Position numbers and translations under genes: made by a program
In this document: piece after piece, positions 1 through 11,506 of the stretch
How the letters are laid out: each line of letters starts with the position of its first letter
Position numbering within the stretch: the stretch's first letter is position 1
From: Peromyscus leucopus
Taxonomy: Eukaryota; Chordata; Mammalia; Rodentia; Cricetidae
NCBI RefSeq assembly: GCF_004664715.2
Contig: NC_051063.1
Span: 70,170,518 to 70,234,517, forward strand
Direction of reading: 5' to 3'
Length of the DNA: 64,000 nt
Notes under the pieces: generated by a model
Databases searched by the model: none
The model's input: the letters and a program-made list of their open reading frames with translations, nothing else
What the model was told of the DNA's origin: nothing

Positions 1-49
1 AATCTTACCTCAGTTTACCCCTGCCCACCCCCTTTTAAGTTATAGTGTG
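1..49. other. Window edge, nothing recognised
   Basis: Short stretch before the first SINE; no motif or repeat identified. Confidence 0.4.
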
Positions 50-242
50 TGCATGTGTGTGTGCGCGTGTGCTCGCATATGTGCATGTGTGTGCTTGTGT
101 GTGCCCATGCGTGTACGTGCTGTGCACCATTGCACACATTTGGAGGTCAGAGGACAACCTGTAGAAGTTTCTTTTCTCCTTCTATCATGAAAACCTGGGT
201 TCCTGGGGAGCATCTGCCTTTACCCACTGAGCTAGCTGGGCC
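50..242 (-). mobile_element. tRNA-derived SINE, B2/B3-type
   Basis: On the minus strand the head reads ggcccagctagctcagtggg, the usual pol III box A region of B2/B3-related SINEs. The body contains ggaggtcagaggacaac (plus-strand reading) and the 3' end is a long TG/CA-rich run. Diverged, so an old insertion. Confidence 0.75.
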
Positions 243-378
243 ACTGTTCCCCCTTAGCTTTCTTTTAAATAACATACAAAACCATTGGTAAACCCACTCT
301 CCCAGTTACCCACTTCTTTCTCTTCCCCCTCCCTCCCTCTCTTTTTCTTCATTTGTTTGTTTTGCCCCCCCCCCCTTT

Positions 379-486
379 TTGAGACAGCCTCACTCTGCAG
401 CCCAGGTTGGCCTTGACTTCACAGCACTCCTCTACCCTCAGCCCCTGAATGCCAGAATTATGGCATGTGTCACTGTGCCTGGTTTC
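379..486 (-). mobile_element. Old B1 SINE, antisense
   Basis: Reads gagacagcctcactctgcag...cccaggttggcc...atgccagaattatggcatg, the minus-strand B1 pattern. The T- and C-rich run just upstream (341-378) is the degraded A-tail plus a poly-C run. Confidence 0.7.
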
Positions 487-1430
487 CCAGTTCATTTTTC
501 TGTCCTGGATCTGGTGCTCAGATCCCACTACACTTGGGGTTTTCTATACTCTCCCTGCTCTCTCTACTCCCCCACCCCTACATCACGCTCCATCCATTCA
601 TTTTGTAAACAGGCAAAGTCAACTCAAAGTCCAATTGTGATTTAGTGAGAGATGAAGCCCTGAGGAGTCAGGTGGGACCAACTCCCTTGCTGTCCCAGCC
701 TTCCCTGTTTAATTGGTTCTAAGGTGAAATCCTTCCTGGTAATACACATGTGGCACATATCAGCAGAAGCTGCTCCTTTTGTGGGCATCACATTCAGATT
801 GCCTTTCCTGGAGTCATGAGATGTTCAGAGGAGGCTTTCAAACATGTTAAACACTCTCAAGGGAGGCGAGTGCCTAGGTTGTCCCAGGCTCTCAGTTAGC
901 TGCCATTTGCATGCCTTCCTTCCAGTTTGGTGCTGGCCTGACCATGCCACACATTCTGTGGAATATCTAATGCAGGTATCATCAGCGGGAGAAGTCGTTT
1001 GAAATAAAAGTGTCTTTGGCTTTCACACACACGTTTTCTGAGACAAAAGGGAAAGCAGAAGTTATTTTTAGCTCAGAAAGTATTGTGTTGTCTCTGCAGT
1101 GTTCCTGGGGAAAATTGGTAGTGGGGAATGTGCTAGAAGAGGAATCCATCATTGTGACGACAAAATTAACAGAAATGATAGATCGCTAACTTTCCCTGTG
1201 ATCACTGCATGTCTTGCATAGCACTTAATGGATTTCTGTTATGTCTAATGAGATACAGCAATGCGTGTGATGTGTATGCAAATGTGTATATACACGCATG
1301 TACACACCCCACAGTGACCACCAAGATCAAGAGTAAAAATGCACAGTGGTCCCGGCCCCTTCATGTCCTTTCCTGGGCTATATTACTCACCAAGGTCACC
1401 CTGTTCTTTTTTCTATGACACTACATTACC
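487..1430. other. Intronic or intergenic unique sequence
   Basis: No repeat, exon with usable splice sites, or long open frame recognised over this 0.9 kb. Confidence 0.45.
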
Positions 1431-1595
1431 TTTTCCCCTTGAACTTGATGGAGCCAAAATGATGTAACACATACTCTGGCATCTGATTTTGTTTGCTTTA
1501 CACAATGTCCAAGGTTTAACTTTGTCGTAGTATGGTTCCATGTTCTACTGTTCTAATATAGTCTATATCTATATTTAATTATTATCTATCTATCC

Positions 1596-1642
<47 letters not shown>

Positions 1643-2480
1643 AATCCATCCATCCACCACCCCCTGCTATTTCTCTCTTCTGCAGTTGGTCAGTATTCAG
1701 CTTATTTCCACAGTTTGGATGTGATGAACAAAGCTACCACAAGCATTCCTGAGTGCATTTTCTATAAACATGTTAATCCACTTCTCTTGGATACATGCCT
1801 GCAAGTGAGATGGCTGATTCTAGGGTAGGCACATGGGCTTGCTGTGTGGATACGGTCTGGCTGTTTCCCAAAGTGCTGTCTTACTTCTCAGTGGCAGCAC
1901 TGGCGAGCTGGAGTTGCCCTCATCCTCTCTAAACCTGGACACTGTCCAATACTTTAATCTGAGCTCTTCTGCTCTGTTTCTCTGCTCTAGTTACACAGGT
2001 GACTGGCAGTGCTCAGCATCTGTTCCTCTGCTTGCTAGATATCTCCCTAAAACCTTTAGCCAGGCTTTAACACTGTGTCCTTTGCTTATTTATTCTCAGG
2101 CATTCTTAAGATATTCATGGCTAAAGATATATGTATTATGGATACCCTTTTTCCATCTATGGCTTGAATTTTCCTTTCTTAATGGTATCTTGTGATGAAT
2201 ATGGTTTTGATTTTTTCTGAAGTCCAATTTATCTTTTAAAGTCCAAGCTTTCTTTTGTATTCTTTGAAAGAAATCTATACTAGCCCCAAAGTGATGACAA
2301 TATTCTCCTTTGTTTTCTTCCGGAAGTATTAGTATCTGACCTTTCTTCTGCAGGTCTATCACATATCTGGAATTGATTTGTGATGATGCTGCGAGACAAG
2401 GTCAAGGTTTCCTCCCACCTCCCAGGCAGATGTCCATTTGACCCACAGCAATTGATTGAAAATATCTCCTCTTATTCAGT
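1431..2480 (-). mobile_element. Ancient L1 3' region, antisense
   Basis: Resembles the reverse complement of ancient mammalian L1 3' sequence: landmarks include catttctataaacatgttaa, tggctgtttcccaaagtgctg and the long block around 2200-2460 ending tgtccatttgacccacagc. A tetranucleotide tract interrupts it. Family assigned by eye only. Confidence 0.6.
1584..1656. repeat. (TATC)n microsatellite
   Basis: About 15 tandem TATC units, ending in catccatcc variants. Confidence 0.95.
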
Positions 2481-2870
2481 GCACTTTGATGGTATGCTAA
2501 GAGTCTTATGTGTTTTGTTATTTAATTCTCACAGCAACTTTAAAATATAGGTATTAGTTCTGGCAAGATGATTCAGTGGGTAAAGGCATTTGCTGCTGAA
2601 TCTGATGATTTGATCAATCCCTGAGACACAGAAGTAGAAGGAGAGAACTGACTCCTGAAAGTTGTTCTCTGACTTCCACATGTGCACCACGGCTTCTGTG
2701 TGCCCCCTGCAAATGAATGGATGAGTGAACAAATAATTTAATTAAAATATAGACACTGAATTTATCTCCATCATATGCACAAGGAAAGAGAGGCTTAGAG
2801 AGACTGACTGAGGAAGGTATCCTGATGGTGTCATAGGAGCTTCAAGTCTTCCTCCTTCATTCCTGGTCTC
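2478..2870 (+). mobile_element. MIR SINE split by a younger SINE
   Basis: Left half has atttaattctcacagcaac and right half has aaggaaagagaggcttagaga, the core order of a sense MIR. The two halves (2478-2550 and 2742-2870) are separated by the SINE at 2551-2741. Confidence 0.7.
2551..2741 (+). mobile_element. B2/B3-type SINE inserted in MIR
   Basis: Head ctggcaagatgattcagtgg, then ggagagaactgactcctg and ctctgacttccacatgtgca. Flanked by a perfect 11-bp target-site duplication, ttaaaatatag, at 2540-2550 and 2742-2752. Confidence 0.85.
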
Positions 2871-3058
2871 TGTTCAGAGACACTGCTGCCACACTTCTTG
2901 TCAAGCTGTGAGTGGTGGGACCAGCAGAGAGAAAAAGGCTAATGGACAGCATCTTCAGACTGCAGGGCAATGGGATGGCTTTGCATTCCCTAGAATTGTC
3001 TTACCAGCCAGAGTTTCCTGTTTTGGCTTACTCTGGCCTCAGATCAAATCAGACCCAG
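2871..3058. other. Unique sequence
   Basis: No recognisable repeat or gene. Confidence 0.4.
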
Positions 3059-3182
3059 TCTCTGTCACCCTCCTCCCACTCCCCCCCTCTACTCCCCTCT
3101 CCACTCCTTCCCCCTCTCCCCTTCCTTCCTCCCCCCTCCTATCTTTCTCTCTTAGTTTTGAGAGAGAGAGAAGAGAGAGAGA
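3059..3182. repeat. Polypyrimidine tract facing a GA run
   Basis: About 100 bases of nearly pure C/T are followed after ttagtttt by a GA run (3161-3182). The CT and GA parts are complementary and could fold. Confidence 0.85.
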
Positions 3183-3599
3183 TGACTTACGAGTGTGTGC
3201 CCTGAAGAAGAGCCATCACTGGGTTTAACAGCTTAGTAGGTGTAGCTGGGCTCCACCTCTGCAGAGAGATGCTAGGATGATTTCCTAGAGCTCCTCTGCT
3301 GCCAGTAAGATGTTCCTGACTGATCATGCTCATTTCTGCTGTGGTGGTTGCTCAAATGTGGTGGTCATAAGGAGATGTCAGGCCATTATGGAGGAAAGAC
3401 AAATGTGGATCCCATTATTGCGCTACACCCAGTAACCCTGACTACCTGGGCATAACAAAGGCAAACTCTCCACAAATCTAATGAATATTTGAGGATCAGT
3501 TGTGTGGTTCTAGGCACTGGAAAAAATAGCAGTGTGTTAAAGAGATGGAGACCATTGCAGTCAAGGATCTCCCGGACAAAGGAACATCTCTAAGAGTTC
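3183..3599. other. Unique sequence
   Basis: No confident repeat; a weak MIR-like piece may lie near 3490-3560. Confidence 0.4.
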
Positions 3600-3832
3600 T
3601 TCCAAGCAGGTAGGCCTGAAGCTATACACACAAGAAACATTATATGAACTGAACAGGTTATATTTAGGGATATATGCATATACCTATATGTGTGCAATAA
3701 CAGTGAAAAAAGAGGCCATGGATCAGGAGATCAGGGAGCGTATATGGGAAGGTTTAGAGGAAAGGAAGGGAGAAATGTAATTATATGATAGTCTCAAAAA
3801 TAAAATCAACCAACTTTAAAAACCCACTTCCC
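3600..3832 (+). mobile_element. Rodent L1 3' end, sense
   Basis: Order of landmarks (gaactgaacaggttatattta, aaaaaagaggccatgga, gtatatgggaaggtttaga, then aatgtaattatatgatagtctcaaa and an A-rich end) matches the 3' UTR end of rodent L1. Confidence 0.72.
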
Positions 3833-4175
3833 TTGCCAAAGAGGTCTCCACTACCAAGGACAGTGACAACTTAGTTCATCTCAGCTCTAGCCACAGGTAG
3901 TCTTTGAGACCTTTAGCTACTTCTAGTACATTACCTCTGCTCTAACTCTGGACTGGAAAGCAAAACGGGGCAGCTGGAAGCGCCTTGGAAAGGGACTGTG
4001 TCTTGCTTGCTCTAGCAAACGAACGCAGATACCAGCATTGCCATCTTTGGTTGTAGCAACACATGGACACATAGCTGTCTTCCTTCCCATTCTGCAGACC
4101 TTTTCAAGTTCATATACAGCAAGACTATGCAGCTCTCCTTAGTAATGAGGAAGTCAGGTTGGGACTTATTCCTGT
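3833..4175. other. Unique sequence
   Basis: Nothing recognised. Confidence 0.4.
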
Positions 4176-4471
4176 GTGGTGATTAATTTTAACCCTCAAC
4201 TTTCCACAACCTGGAATCACCTGGGAGAGAGTCCCAATGAAGCATTGCCTAGATCAGGTTGGCCTGATCGAGCATGTCTTTGGGGATAGTCTTGACTGAC
4301 TTAACTTACGTGGGCAGACCCGGACTGAAAGTGAGCATACCCTGGTTTGGGAGGCCTGGACTGTGCAAAAGCAGAGACACTGGCTGAGAACTAAACTTGC
4401 CCACATTTACTCTCTCTGCTCTTGGCTGTGCGTGTGCGTGAGCGTGTGCCTGTGCGTGCGTGCGTGCGTGC

Positions 4472-4514
<43 letters not shown>

Positions 4515-4645
4515 TGGCTGCCTTGACTTCCCTGCAATAGTGGACTCTAATCTGGAATCAAAGACGAATTAACCCCTTTCTCCCCGAAGCTGCTTTTCGT
4601 CGGGGAGTTTTATTACAGCAACAGAAAGAAAGTTAGGATACGCTG
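4176..4645 (+). repeat. 450-bp dispersed rodent repeat, sense copy
   Basis: Starts tggtgattaattttaaccct and contains cctggaatcacctggga. It ends gttttattacagcaacagaaag. Other copies in this window lie at 22953, 28203, 36262, 41485, 45218 and 47346 (some reversed). I cannot name the family. It contains a GTGC/TG microsatellite at 4427-4514 and a CTCCCCGA/TCGGGGAG hairpin at about 4581-4608. Confidence 0.75.
4427..4514. repeat. (TGCG)n(TG)n microsatellite
   Basis: Alternating purine-pyrimidine tract inside the dispersed repeat; prone to Z-DNA. Confidence 0.95.
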
Positions 4646-5569
4646 TAAACTGCTCCCTACTGTGCCTCTCTTTTTGAGATGTTATATAAATGGTGTCAAG
4701 TGCAGTTGGTAGCCTCAGACATGAACTTGGAATACTTGGACTAGGTGTCAGAATCATATGCTTTCTTTGGTTTACTGAGATACAGTCGATTTCATGTTAC
4801 AGTCATTTTCATTCTATTTACTAATTCTTAGTTTTTCAGCCTGAAATTTTGCTGTTATATTTCCCACACGATACTTTATACCATGAACTCAGTCCAGCAC
4901 ACATCTCTGAGATAGCTAGCATGTAAAAAAATGTTCCTAGAGGAAGAGCAGGTGAACAGAGCCTAGTACATTGCTTAAGGAACTCCCAGTCCTGTACTAA
5001 GGAACTTAAATCCCGCCATCCATGGTACCAAGTGAGGTAGACAGAGTCCACACGGAGGTGATGGTAACAGTTACTTGTTACTAAGCATTTGTTATTCTTC
5101 AGGCCTCCATGCACATTTTGCAAACATTCTCTCTAACCTTGGTTTTTTTTTTTAAAGTAGATTTATTTATTCGTCTTTTGCAAGAGATAATAGCATAGTC
5201 TACATTTTACATTTGGTATATGAAGAGCAAAAGATTTAAGCCCCCAAACACCCAGTCCTAAGGTTGACTCATATTCCATCTTCCAACCTCCCCCTGATGA
5301 CTTCAGGGAAAAGCAAAGGGGAAGGGCACATTGATCCTGGTTGAAGGATGGTAGTGGAGTTGGAACTGGTTTTAATTAAACTGTTAAAACATTTAAGACC
5401 AGAGCAGACTCACTGCAGTTTCAAGAACTGATGCACAAAGACCCTCTGTACTGTTTATCCTGCTTATTATCACTCCCTTGCCTCGATCTAAACATCTTAC
5501 AGAGAGACAGTTCAGTCTCACAACCTGCATATGACCATGGGTATAGTCAGGACAGAAGACTCCCCTCCG
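4646..5569. other. Mostly unique sequence
   Basis: A possible weak MIR fragment near 5060-5140; otherwise no feature. Confidence 0.4.
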
Positions 5570-6213
5570 AACTAGCCCCCCCTTATAAATTCATGCCGTG
5601 CAGGACCCCCCTTCTCTTGTTCCTATGTCCCTAATCCCAGACAAGCACCCATCTGTTTCCCATGTAAAGAACGTTAGAAGGGTGAAATCACAGAGCCCAT
5701 AGCCTCTGGGAGTGGCTTCTTCACCCAGCATTATTCTTCAGGAGTCCATCTGGGTCGTGGTGTAGTTAGTTCCTGTTGGCTGCAGAGTGGGTTCCACAAT
5801 TGGATGCACTACTGACTGTCTGTTCACTCACTGCAGGATGTCTGGGTTGCTTCAAGCTGTCTGCCATTGCAAATTAAGCTGCTGTAAACACTCAGACACA
5901 GGCCTTTTGTGTACTCATGTCTTTATTTCTATGAGAGAAGTATCCAGGATTATAATTTTCAACACACACACACAACAACACCCTTTTTATATTTTGTTAG
6001 AGTTAGACTGGAGTATATACTATTTTGAGCAACTGTAAATACTATTGAAAATAGTATTTTTGGGCCTTGAGTTCTTTCCAGTATATCAAAATAAAATTAG
6101 TTTTTGTATATTTATTTTTATCTTACAACATTACTGAATTCTCTCATTAGTTCTGGAAAATATTTTGTGAGTCCACGGGATAGTCTTTGGAAAGTCATGT
6201 CATCTGAAAGTAG

Positions 6214-6215
<2 letters not shown>

Positions 6216-6272
<57 letters not shown>
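6216..6272. repeat. (TC)n microsatellite
   Basis: Near-perfect CT run of about 57 bases. Confidence 0.96.
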
Positions 6273-6274
<2 letters not shown>

Positions 6275-6341
6275 TTTCCCTCCCTCCCTTCTTCTCTCCC
6301 CTCTCTCTCTGTATATGTGTGTGCCTTAACCACCCAACCAC

Positions 6342-6440
6342 CCTTCCTTCCTTCCTTCCTTCCTTCCTTCCTTCCTTCCTTCCTTCCTTCCTTCCTTCCT
6401 TCCTTCCTTCCTTCCTCCCTTCCTCCCTCCCTCCTCCCTC
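6342..6440. repeat. (CCTT)n microsatellite
   Basis: About 19 CTTC units followed by CCTCCCTC variants. Long open frames here on both strands are products of the repeat. Confidence 0.96.
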
Positions 6441-6462
6441 TCCCTGTCCCTCTCCCTTCCTC

Positions 6463-6530
6463 TCTGTGCTGGGGACCAAAACAAGGACTTATATGCATGT
6501 ATCCCCATCACTAAGTGACATCCTTAGCCC
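6463..6530 (-). mobile_element. ID-like SINE fragment
   Basis: Minus strand reads gggctaaggatgtcacttag and ends at a caca/TC-rich boundary, like the head of an ID or B4 element. Confidence 0.55.
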
Positions 6531-7732
6531 TATTTATTTTTCAGTATTCAGCCTGTTAGTTTTCTTACCCTATTACATTGGTGAGAAATTCTCATATTAT
6601 CCTGACTAAGAATGGTAGAAAGAAGACATGTTTTTCCTGATCAGGAAATGTTCAGTCTTGAATGAGGCATAATGTGACTTGTTTTTTTTTTTTTGTAGAT
6701 TTTTCTGATAATAGTGTTTTTACAAGGGGACATTCAATTTGTGAATTGGATGAATTTGGACAGTGAGGTTATTTTTAGTCTCAACTATAGTAGGTTACAC
6801 AGAGTTTTTAATATTGACCAATAGCCTGTATTTCTGTTATAAGCCCAACTTGGTCACAAATGTCCTTTAAAATATTATGAATTCCACTTGCTAACAGTTT
6901 CTGAAGAGACTTTTTGCTGTATTCACCAGAGATTGTATTGTAGCATTCTGTCTTATGCATCTTTCTGGGTTGGATATTTCAGGGTAATAACAGTAAATTA
7001 ATATAATGGGAGAGATGTGTTCTACCATTTTGATGGAATTGTGTAGAATTGATGTTAAGCTTTTTTTTAATTGATAGAATTCTTCAATGAGATCTTCTAG
7101 GCATGGACTATTTGTTTAAAAAGAGTTTTAAATTATGAGCTTTAAAATTCCTTGGATATCTATCAGGCTAGTCAAGCAGGCAATCTGTTTCTCAAAGGAG
7201 TTGGTTGCTATGTCCTGGTTTGTCAAGGTCTTGTGTGTAGAGTTTGTGATGTTCTCTAGTTGTCTTTTGGCATCTGCTGAGTCTTTCGGTATGCCTCAAG
7301 TTTGTAGAGTTGACTATAGCATTCTCTAATTGTCTTTCTAGTCTGTTGGGTATGTAAGTATCCTGTATGCTTGTTCTTGATTTTGACACTCTGCTTCGTT
7401 TTCTTCTCTATTTTTTTTTAGAATCTTATCAATGTTACTGATATATTAAAAATACCAGTGGTTAAGCATGCTTAATCACTAAGTGATCTTGCCAATCCTA
7501 TTTTTAAATTTTCATTCAAGTCAGTTACTTTAACACCAAAATACCAGCTGTTTTTAAAATCAAAATGAATTTCTTATAGGCAGCAAATAGTTGGGTTTTG
7601 TAATACATTCTGCCAAAATCTGACTTCTAATTTGTGTATTTAGACCATTTATATTGAATATAATTATTTATCTAAAAGGGCTTAAGTCAAATATCTCTCT
7701 TATTCTCTTTTTTAATTTCTTTGTGTTATTTT

Positions 7733-7939
7733 AAAATGTGTTTGTGTATCGGTGTGTATGTGTGAAAAGGGAGTATACACATGTGAGTATAGGTGCCAGA
7801 AGAGGCCAGAAGTGTAGGATCCCTTAGAGTTGGAGTCACAGACAGTTGTGAGATATCTGTCATAGGTGTTGGGAACCACATTCAGGTTCTTGGAATGACA
7901 CCAAGTACTCTTAGCCACGGAGTCATCTTGCCAACCCTA
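7733..7939 (-). mobile_element. B2/B3-type SINE, antisense
   Basis: Plus strand shows gtgttgggaaccacattcagg and ends tagccacggagtcatcttgcc, the reverse of a B3-type head. Confidence 0.7.
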
Positions 7940-8272
7940 TTTTTAATCAAGTCGGTTACTTTAACATTTTAAAGCAATTCCATTATAACTTCTGTGTTTT
8001 TGAATGACTTTATATAGCTTTATCAGTGGTTATTCTAGGTATCAGTATACATATACTGATACCATCATTTTACAGGTTGGGTAAAACATACACTTTACTT
8101 AACTCTCCTTCCTCTTGTTTATAATATACTAGTTTTAAACACTTTTCCATGCATTTAGACCACATCAAGCAGCACCGCTATTCTTTTTTTCATCAAATGT
8201 AATCACAGAAGTCAAGCGGAAAAAGCAGCTGTTGCCTTCAGTCAGACTGATACCAGTCAGTTATGTACTCCG

Positions 8273-8392
8273 TCTTCTGGGTGTGTTGGCTGTGTGCTTC
8301 CTTCCTTCTGGTGTGTTGACTGTGCGCTCCCACCGCCCCTCTGGTGTCTTGGCTGTGTGCTCCCTCCCTTCTGGTGTGTCAGCAGACCCCTT
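8273..8392. repeat. Short minisatellite, ~32-bp unit
   Basis: About four diverged tandem copies of a unit like cttctggtgtgttggctgtg plus a C-rich tail. Confidence 0.8.
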
Positions 8393-9353
8393 GCTCTTAC
8401 TTGTCCCTCCACTGCCTTTAGCCGTTCTCTTAGGGTTAGTCTGATGTTCACAAATTCTTTTAGTTTCTTTCACTTACAAGAGTATCTTGATGCCACTTCC
8501 ATTTCTGAGTGATACTATCCTTGAGTTTGAGAGTCTGGATTTGACAGTTCTTTGGAAAACTCAGTGTTACCTTTTGGTCGCCAGGACTTTTGGACAGAAA
8601 TCTACTACATAAAAGCGAATTTCCCCCGTAGGTGAGACACATTTTCACCTTCTGCCTTAAGATCTTATTTTTGCCTTCTTTACTTTTCAGAAGTTTAGCC
8701 GTGATGCTTTTGCTGTGTTTTTTAAATTTTTCTTTTGCTTTATTATCATTGGATTTACCCCAAATTTTTATACTGTAGGTTTAGGTCTCGTGTAACATGT
8801 AAGATGTTTCCAGCCTATATTTCTTGAAGCACTCCATGCCCCACATTCTCATCTTTTAGAACAACACTGGTGTGTGTGTGCTAGAGCTGTGATTAGAATC
8901 TCATAGGTCCTTGAGCCATTGTTCAATTTTGCTTTTGATTTCCCCCGCTTTGTGTTGTTCAGTTTGGGTAATTCCAAATGCTCTGTCTTCTAGGTTACTG
9001 ACTCCTCTGCTGCCTCCCCTCTGAACTGCTAGTTCCATTATTGTCTCTTTTGATTCTAATGTTTTCCTTTGGTCTTCTTGTAGTTTCTAGTTCTTTGATA
9101 AGATGAGTTCCCTACTAAGCTTCTGTCCCATTTACTTCAAGTGTGCTTGGTACTGATTGTCATAATGTTTTTTATCATGGCAACTTTAACAAAAATTTCA
9201 GATAATTCTCATGTATCTTTCATGTTGACTGGCATCCATTGACTGTCTTTTTCTTTTTCCCCTTTAGTTTGAGATTGGTTCTTGTAATGACAACTGAGCT
9301 TTTCAGTTAAAATCTGGGCATTTGCATTTTGGCATGTAATGCTAAGTCTTATT

Positions 9354-9378
9354 TACCACCACCACCACCACCACCACC
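9354..9378. repeat. (ACC)n trinucleotide tract
   Basis: Eight ACC units. Confidence 0.93.
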
Positions 9379-9520
9379 CCTTTCTGAAATTGACTTCTTC
9401 TGGCAGTGTTTTTGCCTGTGAAAAGTGGGGTGCTACCTTGTATCTGTTGGGTCCAGGTAGAACTGCAAGCTTTCCACTTGGGGTCTGTTGTTCCTAACAG
9501 GGCTCTTCATGATGGCTGGC

Positions 9521-10419
9521 CACTAGAAGTAATCAGACATCTGACTTCCCGTTAGACCTTCTCTGACCCTCCCCTGGCTGAAGTAGTTTGTTGCTGTAGC
9601 TCATGTTTCCACTAACACTGTAGGTTAGTGGCCTTGTTACTTCCAGCAGCTGGGAAGGCTTTAACTCTCCATTTGGCCCCACTGGGTACCACCACAGAGG
9701 GGAGTGGAGGGGTACCTCACTCCTGCCTCGTGACAATGGAGGTCCAAGCGTTCTTCACCCATGCATGAGGTGGACACATTGCTGGCAGGGATGGAAATTC
9801 TAGTTCTCTGCTTGGCTTGGCTTTCCACTATACCGTGCTGTTAGTGGTGCAAACATGAGACAGCTTCATCCTCCAGGGTAGTAGAGCTGTGCTTGTCCTT
9901 TCAAAGCTTCCTGCCTAGTTAGAGTGAATCTCTTTTATCACTGGGCTACGGAGCAGGCTTTGGGGGACTTTAAAACTAATCTTCACCCTTCAGCATTTTC
10001 AGGCTACTGTTGGTGCAGCTCCAGGTCTGAGTTACAGGAGACCAAAGGTAAAACCCAGGGAGTTTATCACTGTGTCATTCCATGGGTCCTGAGGTCTTTG
10101 GCTTGTTCACTTTCTTCTCTCCTTTCTGAGTCTCCCTGTGCATATAGATATATCATGCAATACATTGGTTATATTTAGTAGGGGAATACAAAGCATGCCT
10201 TTCCATCTTCAGGGGCCCAAAGCAATGACTTGAAGTCATTACAGCCATCTTGGTCCTTTAAAAGCGTGTCTTTTATGTCTCTGATTTTTCTTTCTTTGTT
10301 GTATTTGCTAAATATACTTTATTGAAACATGCTTTCTTATTCAAGGGGACTGGAGCCCAACACAGACAGCCCAGAGAGCTTTCACAAATGAGCACAGATG
10401 TGTGGCACGGTTTGGATGT
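9521..10419. other. Mostly unique sequence
   Basis: No confident feature. Possibly more degraded L1 at its start. Confidence 0.4.
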
Positions 10420-10725
10420 GAAATGACCCTTACAGGCACATGTGTTGGAACATTTGGTCTCCATGTTGTGGCTCTGCTTTGGAAGCTGGGTTCCGGCTGG
10501 AGGAAGTGGGTGTCTTAAATGACAGGCCTTGAGGCTCATAGCACGGCCCCTCTCCTGTTCCACCTGTGTTTCTTGATCAACCCAGCTGTGAGCAAGCAGC
10601 CTCACACCCCTGCTTCCACAGCCATGAGCTACTCCCGCCATCATGTCTTCCTTTTCATGATGGCTGTTCCCTCAGACCATGAGCCAGAGCAAAGCTTTCT
10701 TCGCTTAAGTCGGGGGCTTGGCCAC
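10420..10725 (+). repeat. Ancient interspersed repeat
   Basis: Contains ggtttggatgtgaaatgacc, a middle rich in gaggaagtgggtgtct and gcctcacacccctgcttcc, and accatgagccagagcaaagc. This is the order of an old LTR-like mammalian repeat. Family not assigned. Confidence 0.5.
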
Positions 10726-10745
10726 AGGGACAAGACAGAGAACAT

Positions 10746-10971
10746 TTGCAACCCAGCCATTGGACTTCCCCAGACCACTCCATCCTAAGGCAATCACTAC
10801 CCTTTCCTCCTGCCTTCCATCTTGGAGGGGAGAGGAAGGGGCATCCTGTGTTGAGTGCTGCACAATGGAGTTGGAGCATCCTCATATTTAATTTTAGGAT
10901 TTTCAAAGAATGGATTTGCCAATGAGAGAAATGGAGAGAGGTCAGTATTGCAATAAGGTGAGGATTTTACC
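10746..10971 (+). repeat. Left arm of 226-bp inverted duplication
   Basis: Begins ttgcaacccagccattggac and ends aggtgaggattttacc. Its reverse complement is found at 11281-11506 with about five substitutions and no indel seen by eye. Not a repeat I know. Confidence 0.95.
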
Positions 10972-11280
10972 TAAGTGTTGTGTGAGCACCTGCCTCCAAG
11001 CTCCACAACTATCTTGGGATCTCGGGCAATGGATAGAGCTGAACCTGAAATAACTGTAGCCTGATTGGTCAGAATAAGCAAATAATTATAAGTTTCTTTA
11101 CCATGACTCTGAAAAGTGAAGCTTTGTGTTTTCATGCTCCAAGGATACTTTCTTTAACATAGCACAAAGAGAATGATAAGAATTAACTGTGATTATAGAG
11201 ACTTACTGACCAAGACTAGTAGAGAAAGAATCAGAGGGGCTTGAGAGACTAGGGACACAGCTGAAGTGGGAGGGGTCCCT

Positions 11281-11506
11281 GGTAAAATCCTCACCTTATT
11301 GGAATACTGACCTCTCTCCATTTCTCTCATTGGCAAATCCATTCTTTGAAAATCCTAAAATTAAATATGAGGATGATCCAACTTCATTGTGCAGCACTCA
11401 ACACAGGATGCCCCTTCCTCTCCCCTCCAAGATGGAAGGCAGGAGGAAAGGGCAGTGATTGCCTTAGGATGGAGTGGTCTGGGGGAGTCCAATGGCTGGG
11501 TTGCAA
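11281..11506 (-). repeat. Right arm of 226-bp inverted duplication
   Basis: Begins ggtaaaatcctcacctt and ends ccaatggctgggttgcaa. It is the reverse complement of 10746-10971 across a 309-bp spacer (10972-11280). Both arms give the same short peptide frame starting MKILKLNMRM; I see no reason to think it is coding. Confidence 0.95.

Larger units (their letters stand above)
5570..9520 (-). mobile_element. Ancient L1 remnants, antisense, heavily interrupted
   Basis: Blocks resemble reverse-complemented L1: a 3' block near 5690-5960 (gcagagtgggttccac, ggatgtctgggttgcttc), ORF2-like blocks near 6080-6220 (tcttacaacattactgaattc, catgtcatctgaaagtag) and 6900-7440 (ttgatagaattcttcaatgaga), and a later block to about 9330. 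Heavily mutated and broken by simple repeats and SINEs, with no intact frame. Edges approximate. Confidence 0.6.

Noticed and set aside
6104..6514. 136-codon plus frame and overlapping minus frames
   Set aside because: Produced by CT and CCTT microsatellites; repetitive Ser-Leu and Glu-Arg-Lys composition.
8232..8512. Short frames with repeated GVLAVC-like words
   Set aside because: Translation of a 32-bp minisatellite.
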